From Protea cynaroides (Eukaryota; Streptophyta; Magnoliopsida; Proteales; Proteaceae), in the NCBI GenBank assembly GCA_028583415.1, contig CM053267.1, positions 26,956,902 through 27,020,901 on the forward strand: 64,000 bases of DNA. The letters run 5' to 3'. Position 1 is the stretch's first letter. The number at the start of each line of letters is the position of its first letter. A program made the position numbers and the translations under genes. The notes beneath the pieces were generated by a model. The model saw nothing but the letters and a program-made list of their open reading frames with translations. It ran no database searches and had not been told where the DNA came from. Of the stretch, positions 22,230-32,327 are shown in pieces.

Positions 22230-22363
22230 GATGATGCAGGATATACTGTTGAAGATTATATGAACCTTGTCGCCGCACGGAATGCATTACAGCTATGGAA
22301 GTTGGAGCTGAAGACGATACACACGACTCCTCTTGCGAGTGCAACTCGTGTGTATTCGATTAG
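22230..22363 (+). pseudogene. LTR micro-ORF, E2 5' LTR (frameshifted)
   Basis: Begins DDAGYTVEDYMN as in the 3' LTR, but indels around 22267-22295 shift the frame. The end CECNSCVFD plus TAG is preserved in another frame. So this copy is broken while the 3' LTR copy is open. Confidence 0.5.
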
Positions 22364-22657
22364 ATATTTTTTTTGTAGGTTTCTTCATTGAATTTATAGG
22401 ACATGTATTTGGTATTTAAATATTTATGTCTTAGTTAAACACAGAATAATTTGATATTATTTATGGGTATCATTCTAGTTCTCAGTTCATATTATTTATA
22501 AATTTTCCGCTATTGTGTATTACTCTGATTATGATTGTGGATGCGTGTAAGGTTTGGATAACGCGGGGATAACCTATTAGAGATCCTGGTTGAACCGTTG
22601 GTTATTTGGCGGTTCATCACACCATTCTGCACAGTGTGGAATTGGGGTGTGATAACT

Positions 22658-22669
22658 TGGTATCAGAGC
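22658..22669 (+). promoter_or_regulatory. Primer binding site of E2
   Basis: TGGTATCAGAGC, three bases after the 5' LTR, matches initiator tRNA-Met. Confidence 0.92.
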
Positions 22670-23037
22670 ATCTCAGGCCTTGCCCGCCGAATCGACACAC
22701 ATCCAAGACCATTGTGAACTGAGATAGGATAAATTAAAAGCTTTAATACAAACGCACTGTAAGCACAAGTGATGACTGAAACCGAATTAAAAAGAGAATA
22801 ATACATCTATTAAAGAGAAAAACCGGTTACATACACTGAGTAAGAGAACTACAACGTATATACATCGCTAAAGCAGAGTACAGTCCACAACCCGGACAGT
22901 TACTCTGTAGTACAAGAAAGGTAAAGTACAATAAGGAAACTGGAGGCGAAGGAGGAGGCGGTGCCTCACGATCTCTGTCGTAGTCCTCAGCATAGACTCT
23001 AGTCTACCAGGCTATCTGAGTCTGGGTCGCTCGTAGA

Positions 23038-24870
23038 CTAGCCGTGAGATCGACTACTCTCCCGTCGGCCGCATTGGATCTCCATGAGCTCACCTATCCG
23101 CGCGTCAGAAGTGTGTTGAGCAGCCAACAACTCCTCCACTCTCAGGCGCTGATCATCTAGTAAATCCTCCATCCTCAGGTCCGATCTGCGCTGAGTCTCT
23201 CTGATCTCGCGCAACATCTCCATCAGATCAGAAGATGGGCGTGAAGGACCAACCTCGTGAGAAGGACCAGCCTCAGGCGTGGAAGCCGCGCGAGCAGAAG
23301 TACCAACTCCATCCGCCTGTGTGGGTGATGGCGGGGGTATCGCGTCGACATCCATATACATACGATCATCATCGTCGACCGGATCTCCCCGAGCCCTAGC
23401 AGCCGCCGCAAAGATCAGTCACCTTGACCCGAGTGTGAGGGCGCACCATCGCGTTCCTCTCCTCATCACTAACCTCCGCATCTCGCAGCCCCATCTTGCA
23501 GATAGCCTCCCAATCTAGAGGCGACGAGAAGGTCTTCTCCTGGATCTTCTCATCTACTAGATCCACCCCCAAACGGGTCAGTAGCACGGTAATCATGCGT
23601 CCATAGGGTAGATTACTTCTATGACCGGACAATGTGGCACTGATCATCGTCCGCATGATGATGTAAGGAAGGCAGACCGGCTGTCGAGTGCATATGCTGT
23701 AAATCAGGAACTGGGTCAGCTGAGACACCCTTTCATAGTGCCCACTCTGCGGAATCAGATTGTGTTGGATAATCTTGCAGAAGACTCGTGGAGATGGACG
23801 CAAGTAGCAAGCTCTCATCTGCCATCTATCAGGACGGAGCAACTGATTGTCGATCTCTGCTCTCATCTCCATTTCAACAAACTGTGGCTCTCCCGACGCA
23901 CAGTACACCATAGGACCTTCGAAGGGAATGCCCAACAGATCGGCCAGTTGCCGATAGTCAAAAGAAATGTGCACCCCCATGACATAGCTAGTGATGCGCA
24001 ACTCCGGACCACGCTCGACATCATTGTAATCCCCCACCACCTGGAGATTACAATAGAACTGGCGCACCAAGTTTGGACATGTGCACGCGTCGTATGTGAT
24101 GACAGGGAGCCACCCCATGTCACCGAATGCTCTCTCTACGTTAAACAAGGCTAGATCAGCCAGGTTCACCATACGACCCCCTTCCACTTTCTTGCCGGTA
24201 TAGTAGGCATACTGTGCCTCGGCTTCATTTGAACGGAAGCGGAGTGGACCACGCAATCTTGGCACTTTGGTATGGGCCATATTATCTGCAAAGTAAGAAA
24301 GAGAAAAGAAACAAGGAGTTAGCAGGATAAAAATCCGAAATTTGATTTAATAACGGCGTAAGTTGACCATAAAGCCCCATTGCTTGCCATACAAGTGGGC
24401 ATAAGGAATTACGAAGGTTTAGACATATCCTACAACTCACATGCAGTAGGAAATTTTAACTGACGATGTCCAATTTGAAGAAATTCAAGAAAAATAAAAA
24501 ATTTCGATAAATTAGGGCAAAAAGAGAAAAATTTAAGTTTCTCGATAACCAACCGATGAAACTGAAAATTTTTGAGGGCTTTCGTTCCTCAAGACCCCAA
24601 TAACAAAAGCCCCCAATAAAAATAGAATTTTTACGGTTAGAAAAAGTTTAATTCGGAAAATACGAGTTAAATAAGCAAAAACCTCGAAATAAAAACCTAA
24701 AAACAGGGAAGGTTGGGAAATTTTACCTGTAAAGATGATGTGGATGTCGAGACTCGGACTAAGAATGATCCACAATAGTGAAATAGCACTGTAGTAACTC
24801 GGAGAGTAGAGACGAGTCGAAACGGAGGGTGAATAGTGAGAAATGACCCAGAATCGGATCTTAAAAATCT
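23038..24870 (-). pseudogene. Antisense accessory gene of E2 (plant transposon-protein family)
   Basis: Transcribed against the element. Exon 1 lies about 24870-24727 (donor CAG|GTAAAA); the intron 24286-24726 (441 bp) ends TTTGCAG. ATG at 24280 starts MAHTKVPRLRGPLRFRS. Residues 1-290 carry TGKKVEGGRMVNLADLALF, YDACTCPNLVRQFYCNLQ, YRQLADLLGIPFEG, RQPVCLPYIIMRTMISATL and LPYGRMITVLLTRLGVDLVD, the Transposase_32-type pattern. A small indel near 23405 ends the frame at 23396; the tail resumes at 23361 (MDVDAIPPPSPT, then coiled-coil repeats) and stops at 23038. One protein of about 420 residues is implied originally. Exon layout matches E1, which argues for a real spliced gene. Biochemical role unknown. 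Confidence 0.8.
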
Positions 24871-24884
24871 GATTTTTAGTCCGA

Positions 24885-25085
24885 GGGTCGGACAATTCGA
24901 CTGACACCATCGACCCTCGAATCGACCCTCCAATCGACCCTCGACTCTCGGGAATCTGACAAAAATTCAAGGGTTGGATTGAGGGTCAGACACCCATCGA
25001 CCCTCAGCTCTCGGGAAGAACAGGTCATTCCCAAGGTCAGATACCAAGGGTCGGACATACCATCGACCCTCACTATCGACCTTAC
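24885..25085. promoter_or_regulatory. TCGACCC motif cluster between antisense gene and gag of E2
   Basis: At least five ATCGACCCT copies (near 24908, 24919, 24930, 24995, 25060) with GGGTCGG and GGGTCAG words among them. Equivalent in position to 16755-16985 in E1. It sits at the presumed promoter of the antisense gene, and the same words cluster in the LTRs. Confidence 0.45.
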
Positions 25086-25221
25086 ATAGAAAAGACAGTA
25101 TTTTTTTTCAGAATGAATTGAGGATTCAAATTTTATATCGGTTAGCGTGCCTACATGAAGTATAAATGATTTCTCACTGATTTTGATGACTTTCAGGCAC
25201 CAACCATCTCAGAAAGGAAAT

Positions 25222-26463
25222 ATGTATGGCCGTAGAGTTACCGGACAGACCCGAAACACAGTCCCACCACCACCACCCGTGGAGGAGACTAGTCAAGAGA
25301 ATAACCAGGTACCAGAAAATCCAGAACCGGTGAACCCTACAAATTTACCACCACCACCACCAGAGCTAGCAACAGTGGTGATGAATCTGGCTCAACAGCT
25401 ACAACAAATGCAACATGCACAAGCACAAATGCAGGTTGCGATGGGAGTTATGTTTCAAGCCACTCAGGCTGCAGCCATGAACACTGGGCAAGCTAGTGCA
25501 GCACCAGTGGGTAACCACCCAGCCCCTCAGACACCTCCACAATCGGCTACACCAATTCCTGTGCAAGCCCCAGAAGTAGCCCAAGGAAACTATCAGTATC
25601 CACCCCCTATGTTTGGGGTATACCAAAATCAACTGGATCACTCCCGACTAGTGGAGAGATTTTTGAAAATGAAACCAAGGGAATTCAACGGAAAGCCGCC
25701 CGATCCACATCGTGGCCAGCACACTGGATAGACGAAATGGAAAGGAATTTCCTTATGATGACTATTACCGAAGAAGAAAAAGTGTTATGCGCCACCATCA
25801 TGCTCAAAGGCGACGCACATCATTGGTGGAAGTCGACCAGGACCTACCTATTGACTAAGCACGCCCTACTAACTTGGGCTATATATAAAGAAGCTTTCTT
25901 TGAGAAATATTTTCCACGAAGCTTCAGAGATTCGATGGAGAAGGAGTTCCTGAGTCTTTATCAGGGACAGATGTCGGTGGATGCGTACCAACAGTGTTAT
26001 GAAGAGCTGTTTGTCTTCGCACCACTAAGTATGCAAGAAGAAGATACAAAAACCCGTAGATTCGTCGCGGGACTAAGAGGAAGTATAAGGGAACATGTTC
26101 TGGGATTAGAGAAGAACATATATAATGAAGCTGTCCAGATCGCTCGAGTGATTGAATCGAGCCAGAAAGAGAGTTATTTCACTCAAAGCAAAGGCATAAA
26201 AAGGCCAACTGAAAATTCTTATAATGGAAGCAATAGCAGCCCGTATAAACCTTTCCGTCCTCAGAATTTTAATGCTGCAACCAAGGCTATTCCCGCAGCT
26301 CAACCACAACCAAAGTCAAATGTTGAAGCCCCGAGGTGTTATAACTGCAACCAACCAGGGCATATGGCAAGAGAGTGCCCAAAACCCAAGAAACAGTTAC
26401 ATCAAGGACGGGTATATGCTGTTACATCAGAGGATGCAGCCGCATCGCCCGATGTGGTCACAG
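25222..26463 (+). pseudogene. E2 gag
   Basis: ATG at 25222 (MYGRRVTGQTRN) is preferred over ATG 25183 by alignment with E1. A Pro-rich region, LATVVMNLAQQLQQMQHAQA, then RFLKMKPREFNGKP follow. A 1-nt change near 25720 breaks the frame; the capsid domain continues from 25737 with GDAHHWWKS and GLRGSIREHVLG. A zinc knuckle CYNCNQPGHMAREC lies near 26335. The unspliced frame stops at 26498, just inside the intron. Confidence 0.92.
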
Positions 26464-26532
26464 GTATGACCGAAACTTTAAGATTAAAATTACCTTGATT
26501 GAGCATGTTGACTAAGTAAAAACGAATCACAG
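26464..26532 (+). other. Intron between gag and pro in E2 (69 bp)
   Basis: GGTCACAG|GTATGACC ... GAATCACAG|GTATCGTACC. Splicing joins VVTG to IVPINGVPARVLFDSGA. The retained form reads VVTGMTETLRLKLP and stops. Both borders share CACAGGTAT. The branch-point candidate is GACTAAG within the conserved TGAGCATGTTGACTAAG block. Confidence 0.75.
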
Positions 26533-29500
26533 GTATCGTACCTATCAATGGCGTACCCGCCAGAGTACTCTTTGATTCAGGAGCTACTCATTCATTTATA
26601 TCTGTGTCGTTTGGAAAGAAGACCAATCTGCCCATCAAAACATTAGACTACAATTACTTGTACGGTCACCGATGGGACTAGAAGTGGAATTAGAGAAAGG
26701 TTATGGACCATGTCCAGTTCTCATCTGAGAGCAGACCTTGGATGCAACCTTAATACAACTTGAGATGGCAGACTTTGACGTCATCTTGGGAATGGACTGG
26801 TTAGCTCGGCACTCTGCAAAGTTGTTATGCGCTGAGAAGAAGCTAACGTTCAAGGACAAAGAAGGAGCAGAATTCAGTTTCTCGGGAACCAAACTTCCCA
26901 GGAGACGCAAGCTCGTACTCTCAGCATTAAAGGCTAAGAAGTGCCTTGAGAAAGGAGCGGTCGAATACCTAGTATCAGTGGTCGACCTAACCAAGGACGT
27001 GTCACGAATGGAAGATATTGATGTCGTGCGGGATTTTCCTGATGTATTTCTGGAGGAATTACCCGGATTACCACCCGACCGAGCCACGGAGTTTGTAATA
27101 GACCTGATACCTGGAGCCGCACCGATATCAAAAGCACCGTATAGAATGGCCCCTACGGAACTAAAGGAATTAAAAGTGCAACTACAAGAACTGCTGGATA
27201 AGGGTTATATTAGACCCAAGATATCTCCATGGGGGAGCACCGGTGTTGTTCGTAAAGAAGAAAGATGGTAGCGTTCGGTTATGTATCGACTATAGAGAGT
27301 TGAATAAGTGGACAATCAAGAATCGATATCCACTACCCAGGATCGATGACTTGTTCGATCAGTTACAAGGAGCGAAGGTATTTTCAAAGATCGATCTTCG
27401 ATCAGGCTATCATCAATTGAAGATTAAAGAAGGTGACATTCCGAAGACAGCTTTCCGGACAAGATACGGACATTATGAGTTCCTAGTGATGTCCTTCGGA
27501 CTAACTAATGCACCGGCAACGTTCATGGAACTTATGAACCGAGTTTTCCACGATATGTTGGACACGTCGGTGATAGTATTTATTGATGACATATTGGTAT
27601 ACTCCAAGGACAAGGAAACCCATGTCAAGAACCTAAACGCAGCCCTACAGCGTTTAAGGAAGGAGAAGTTATACGCCAAATTTTCAAAGTGTGAGTTTTG
27701 GCTAAGTGAAGTCACCTTTCTAGGCCATGTAGTATCCACGGAAGGAATCAAAGTGGACCCCAGTAAGATCGAAGCTATTGTGAAGTGGGAAGCACCAAAG
27801 AGCGTTTCAGAAATTAGAAGTTTTCTGGGCCTAGCTGGATATTATTGGAGATTCGTAGAAGACTATTCTCGGATCGCCGTACCACTCACCAGTTTGACTA
27901 AGAAAGGAGAAAAGTTCATATGGACGGATAAGTGTGAAAAGAGCTTTCAAACGCTGAAGACCAGATTGATATCCGCTCCAATTTTAACCATTCCCGTTCC
28001 GGGACAAACATTTACCTTATATACTGATGCATCGGGATTGGGACTAGGATGTGTGCTTATGCAAGGAGAACAAGTAGTTGCATATGCATCGAGACAGTTG
28101 AAGGTACATGAGAAGAATTACCCTACTCATGATTTGGAGTTAGCGGCAGTAATACATGCTGTCAAGATATGGAGACACTACCTATACGGAGAGAAATTTC
28201 AGATTAAGTCGGACCATAAAAGCCTCACGTATCTATTTAATCAGAAGGAGTTAAATATGAGACAAAGAAGATGGCTGGAATTATTGAAAGACTATGATTG
28301 TGATATCCAGTATCATCCGGGAAAAGCGAACGTAGTAGCAGATGCATTGAGCAGAAAAGCGATGATAAAATCTCAAGGAGAAACTAGCACAACTGCAGCA
28401 ATGTGTACTACTGGGATGGTATTCAATCACGGTAACGAGCAGTATGTGATCGATACACCGGATGGACCAACCAACCAAGGATTCATTCATCGATTTTCAA
28501 ATATGTTCGCGGCATTGAAGATAATATCGGATTTAGTGGATGAAGTGAAGATAGCTATCAAAGCAGATCCTTATCTGAGAACGGTACAAGAAGATATTGA
28601 GAAATGTAGGACTAACCCTGAGTTCACCTTGGATGACGAGAAGGTACTGAAATACAAAAGAAGAATATGTGTACCCAAAACAGAAAGTGTGGACATTAGA
28701 CACCGACTCATGAAAGAAGCCCATACCACCATCTACTCGGTACATCCTGGAAGTACAAAAATGTATCATGATCTAAAGAAACTGTGTTGGTGGAGGGGAA
28801 TGAAGGCAGATGTAGCCAAGTTCGTGTCTCAATGCCTAAATTGTCAGAAGGTAAAGGCGGAACGACAAAGACCCGCAGGACTGTTACAACCATTACCGGA
28901 ACCAGCATGAAAATGGGACTGCATCACTATGGACTTCGTCACAGGACTACCATTGACTCCTCGAGTAGTTGACGCAGTTTGGGTGATTGTAGACCGTCTG
29001 ATTAAAACAGCTCGCTTCGTACCGATACGACCCCAATATACACTCGAAAGGTTAGCAAAGCTGTACGTGGATAATATTATTCGGTTACATGGTGTTCCAA
29101 AAAGCATTGTGTCCGATAGAGACCCACGATTTACTTCCAAATTTTGGGAAGGACTGCAAAAGGCTATGGGTACAACATTGAAGTTCCATGACGCATTCCA
29201 CCCACAGACTGACGGACAGTCGGAGCGTACCATTCAGATTTTAGAAGATATTCTACGAGCATGTGTGATTGATTTCAAGGGATCATGGGACGAAAAGTTA
29301 CCACTGATCGAGTTCGCTTACAATAACAACTATCAGGCTACTATACAGATGTCACCTTATGAAGCACTGTATGGTAGGAAGTGTCGAACTCCCTTGTTTT
29401 GGAATGAAGTTGGAGAACGTAGTATCGTTGGACCAGAATTTGTTGAAGAGACTTGTCGAGTGGTCGACATCATTAAGGAAAGAGTAAGAGTAGCTCAGAA

Positions 29501-30023
29501 CCATCAGAAGCAATACGCAGATACTCGACGAAGAGATCTAGAGTTCGCCGTAGGTGATAAAGTATTTTTGAAAGTATCGCCTATGCGAGGATTGAAGAGA
29601 TTCGGACAGAAAGGAAAACTAAGTCCAAGATATGTCGGACCATATGAGATTCTGGCTAAGCGTGGAAAAGTAGCTTATCGGGTTAGCACTACCACCGTCT
29701 ATGTCAAGTGTGCATGACGTATTCCACATATCTTTATTGAAGAAGTATGTCAAAGACCCAACACATGTGTTGGATGAGATTTGCCGGAACCGACTGATGA
29801 TTTGACATTTGAAGTAATACCAACGGAAATCACTAGTCGAAAGGTTCAACGTCTACGCAACAGAGATATCTACTATGTTAAGGTCACATGGAAAAGTAGA
29901 GACATGGAAGAGATTACATGGGAAGAAGAAAACACTATGAGAAAGCAATACCCTGACTTGTTTGATTCAGAAGGTACGTACAATTTCGAGGACGAAATTT
30001 TTATAAGTTGGGGGGAGTTGTAA
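26533..30023 (+). pseudogene. E2 pol: protease, RT, RNase H, integrase, chromodomain
   Basis: Protease FDSGATHSF near 26572. Long open stretch 27243-28910 holds RT (CIDYRELNK, FIDDILVYSKD near 27580), RNase H (YTDASGLGLGCVLMQ near 28020; HPGKANVVADALSR near 28316) and the integrase zinc domain (CLNCQ near 28830). A Trp codon has become TGA (28908-28910). The integrase core follows (28929-29717) with VDRLIKTARF, VSDRDPRFTSKFW and EFAYNNNYQ, giving the D, D, E triad. A chromodomain, KVTWKSRDMEEITWEEEN, lies near 29880. Frame breaks occur near 26640, 27235 and 29700. The stop TAA overlaps the 3' LTR start. Confidence 0.93.
30008..30018 (+). promoter_or_regulatory. Polypurine tract of E2
   Basis: TTGGGGGGAGT immediately before the 3' LTR, translated as the end of pol (WGEL-stop). 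Confidence 0.85.
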
Positions 30024-32322
30024 GACCCGTGTCAATTTAACCCGGTCTTACCATCTTAAACCAGGTTTACCCATCATGGTCGAGTCAAATGGACCAAGGG
30101 CATGAAGGAGATCGAGATCCCAGGTACGAAATCGACCCAAAAACACTTAATTCTAGGGGAGGGTCGCACACCCAGTGAAGCAGGGTCAGACCTCCCAAAA
30201 CAGAAAGTCAGACCCTCAGTTTTGAAGGGAGGGTCGGACAGCTTAAGACCCTAGGGTCGACGGGATCATCGACCCTCCCATCGACCCTCGATTTCTGATG
30301 AAACTGAAATTAGGAAAATTTCTTAATTTTTGGTTGGGATTCTTTCCAAATCTCAATGGGATTATTATAGGACATTCCTAGTCTATTTAAGGGACGTTCC
30401 TAAGCCACTTTCACTCCTTTCATAACCCTAATTGAATTGAGAGAAAGAGAGAAGAAGGAAAAGAGGAAGAAAGAAGGCTAGGAAGAAGGCTTAGCAGAAA
30501 GGAGAAGAATTCGCAGAGAAAAGTAATCTTTTCAGGTATGGATACTAATTCCATGAGTTTCTACAGACCTTAAGTTAGATATGGTTGAGTGTAGGATTTC
30601 GGAGAAATCCAAACCATCCATCCATGGTTAGGTTTTCATGGAGAACCATGGGAGGATGCATGAAAGCTATCTAGATGAATCATACATGGTTCTAGACCAT
30701 GGAATGAGTGTTGGGTGAATGTAGGAAGCAAGTCATAGGACCCCAAACACGAAGAATGGATTAAAAAGTGGAAATTGGACCAGAGTGCCCCGAGGGTCGA
30801 TAGACCATCCGACCCTAGGTGTTTCTGACCATCGACCCTCAGCATTCGGGAAGTTCAGAATGGAGGGAGGGTCGATAGACCCATCGACCCTAGCAGCGAC
30901 CCTAGCATCGACCCTCAGTTGACAGAATAGTTTTAAATTCTGAATTAATTCTAATTAAATTCTATCGACTTTGTTAGGTTTGCTAGCAATATAATACGAT
31001 TATAACAAAGTGATTCGAAAGCTTGGAAAATATCTATTAGCAAGCTAAGGTGAGGAACCTTAACCCCAAACTAAATTGGTTAATAATAAACTGTTTTCTA
31101 TTTATTGAGTCCTATGCCATGATGATTCTATGCGAATATGTTTGTAATGTGCATACAGCATGCCATCCAATATTTCTATTACTTGCTCATGCATATTTAC
31201 TTTATTGTTTATAACATGATGATGATGATGATGATAGGAATAGGCATGTGCTTGTATGTGTGTGGTTGATGTGCTTGATGCGAGTGAGTATCAGGGGAGG
31301 TGTGATGAGAACGTCAATAACCGTTAACCTTTGGCGGGTCTCAGCACTTTAGCTCTATCTCTAACTCAAGTCTTGTGCATTGGCATCGTCGTATCGCCAT
31401 TACCTTAGCAGAACTATTATGTCGTAGAGTATCAGGGGAGGTGGTCTCGGTCCTTGTAGTCTCTGACTCTACCGGGGGGCCTTAGCTCTATCTCTATGGA
31501 TGTTCTGAGGGATGCTGGGGTGAGGCCTTGGATACACTATTTGGCATTAGGATTGGTTAGTAGCGAGCCCAGTTTGCAAGCCCTCGCTAACAGGGGCTTA
31601 CGTGTTGGTATAGCATTATATAACAATAACTGTTAACCTTTGTTGTATAATGTTATGGTAGGGTGGATGGGGACGACGATAACCGTTAACCTTCGGGCGG
31701 GCTTCCACACCCTGTGTATAGAGGCGGTATCAATAACCGTTAACCTTTGATCACCCAACATTTCTATTGCACATTGCAAACTATAAACCAAGACCAAAGA
31801 TATAAATTGATTTTTGCATGCATATGTAATGTTGCATTGTTTTGGCTACTCACTGAGCCGTGTTGTGTGCTCACCCCTCGACGTCAAATATTTTTAGTTG
31901 ATGATGCAGGATATACTGTTGAAGATTATATGAACCTGTCAGCGTACGGAACTGTTACAGCTATGGAAGTTGGAGTTGAAGACGATACACACGACTCCTC
32001 TTGCGAGTGCAACTCGTGTGTATTCGATTAGATACTTTTTTTGTAGGTTTCTTCATTGAATTTATAGGACATGTATTTGGTATTTAAATATTTATGTCTT
32101 AGTTAAACACAGAATAATTTGATATTATTTATGGGTATCATTCTAGTTCTCAGTTCATATTATTTATAAATTTTCCGCTATTGTGTATTACTCTGATTAT
32201 GATTGTGGATGCGTGTAAGGTTTGGATAACGCGGGGATAGCCTATTAGAGATTCTGGTTGAACCGTTGGTTATTTGGCGGTTCATCACACCATTCTGCAC
32301 AGTGTGGAATTAGGGTGTGACA
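30019..32322 (+). repeat. 3' LTR of E2
   Basis: 2304 bp, TGTAAGACCC to GGGTGTGACA, about 2% different from the 5' copy in the first 780 bp. TATA-like box at 30384-30391; splice donor at 30536 (TTCAG|GTATGG). Confidence 0.94.
31900..32031 (+). CDS. Conserved LTR micro-ORF, E2 3' LTR
   Basis: DDAGYTVEDYMN, AYGTVTAMEVGVEDDTHDSS, CECNSCVFD and stop TAG. The frame is open back to 31747. Compared with E1, 8 codons differ silently in the third position, and the last 15 codons hold 5 silent and 1 replacement change. An acceptor-like TTTTTAG and GATGATGCAG precede it. No function is known to me. Confidence 0.5.
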   Translation, partial: DDAGYTVEDYMNLSAYGTVTAMEVGVEDDTHDSSCECNSCVFD

Positions 32323-32327
32323 GAATC

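Larger units (their letters stand above)
20354..22654 (+). repeat. 5' LTR of E2
   Basis: 2301 bp, TGTAAGACCC to GGGTGTGATA (the usual terminal CA has become TA). Contains motif clusters at about 20505-20630 and 21125-21260, TATA-like TATTTAAG at 20719, a splice donor at 20871, four copies of a TAACCGTTAACC-like word (21650-22070), and the micro-ORF at 22230. Confidence 0.93.
20354..32322 (+). mobile_element. E2: Tekay/Del-type Ty3/gypsy element in the LTR of E1
   Basis: Flanked by a perfect GAATC duplication (20349-20353 and 32323-32327) within the 5' LTR of E1. It is 11,969 bp with both LTRs. It is of the same family as E1 but in the opposite orientation. Its two LTRs differ at about 16 sites in the first 780 bp by eye (about 2%), so it is a fairly young insertion. 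It is nevertheless defective, with frameshifts near 25720, 26640, 27235 and 29700, a stop at 28908-28910, and a broken antisense gene. Confidence 0.95.

Noticed and set aside
23621..24154. 177-codon plus-strand frame in E2
   Set aside because: It is the complement of the antisense gene, whose protein has a recognisable family pattern and matching exon structure in E1.
20354..32322. E2 as an intact, autonomous element
   Set aside because: LTRs are similar, but pol and gag have several frameshifts and a Trp-to-stop change, and the antisense gene is also broken.
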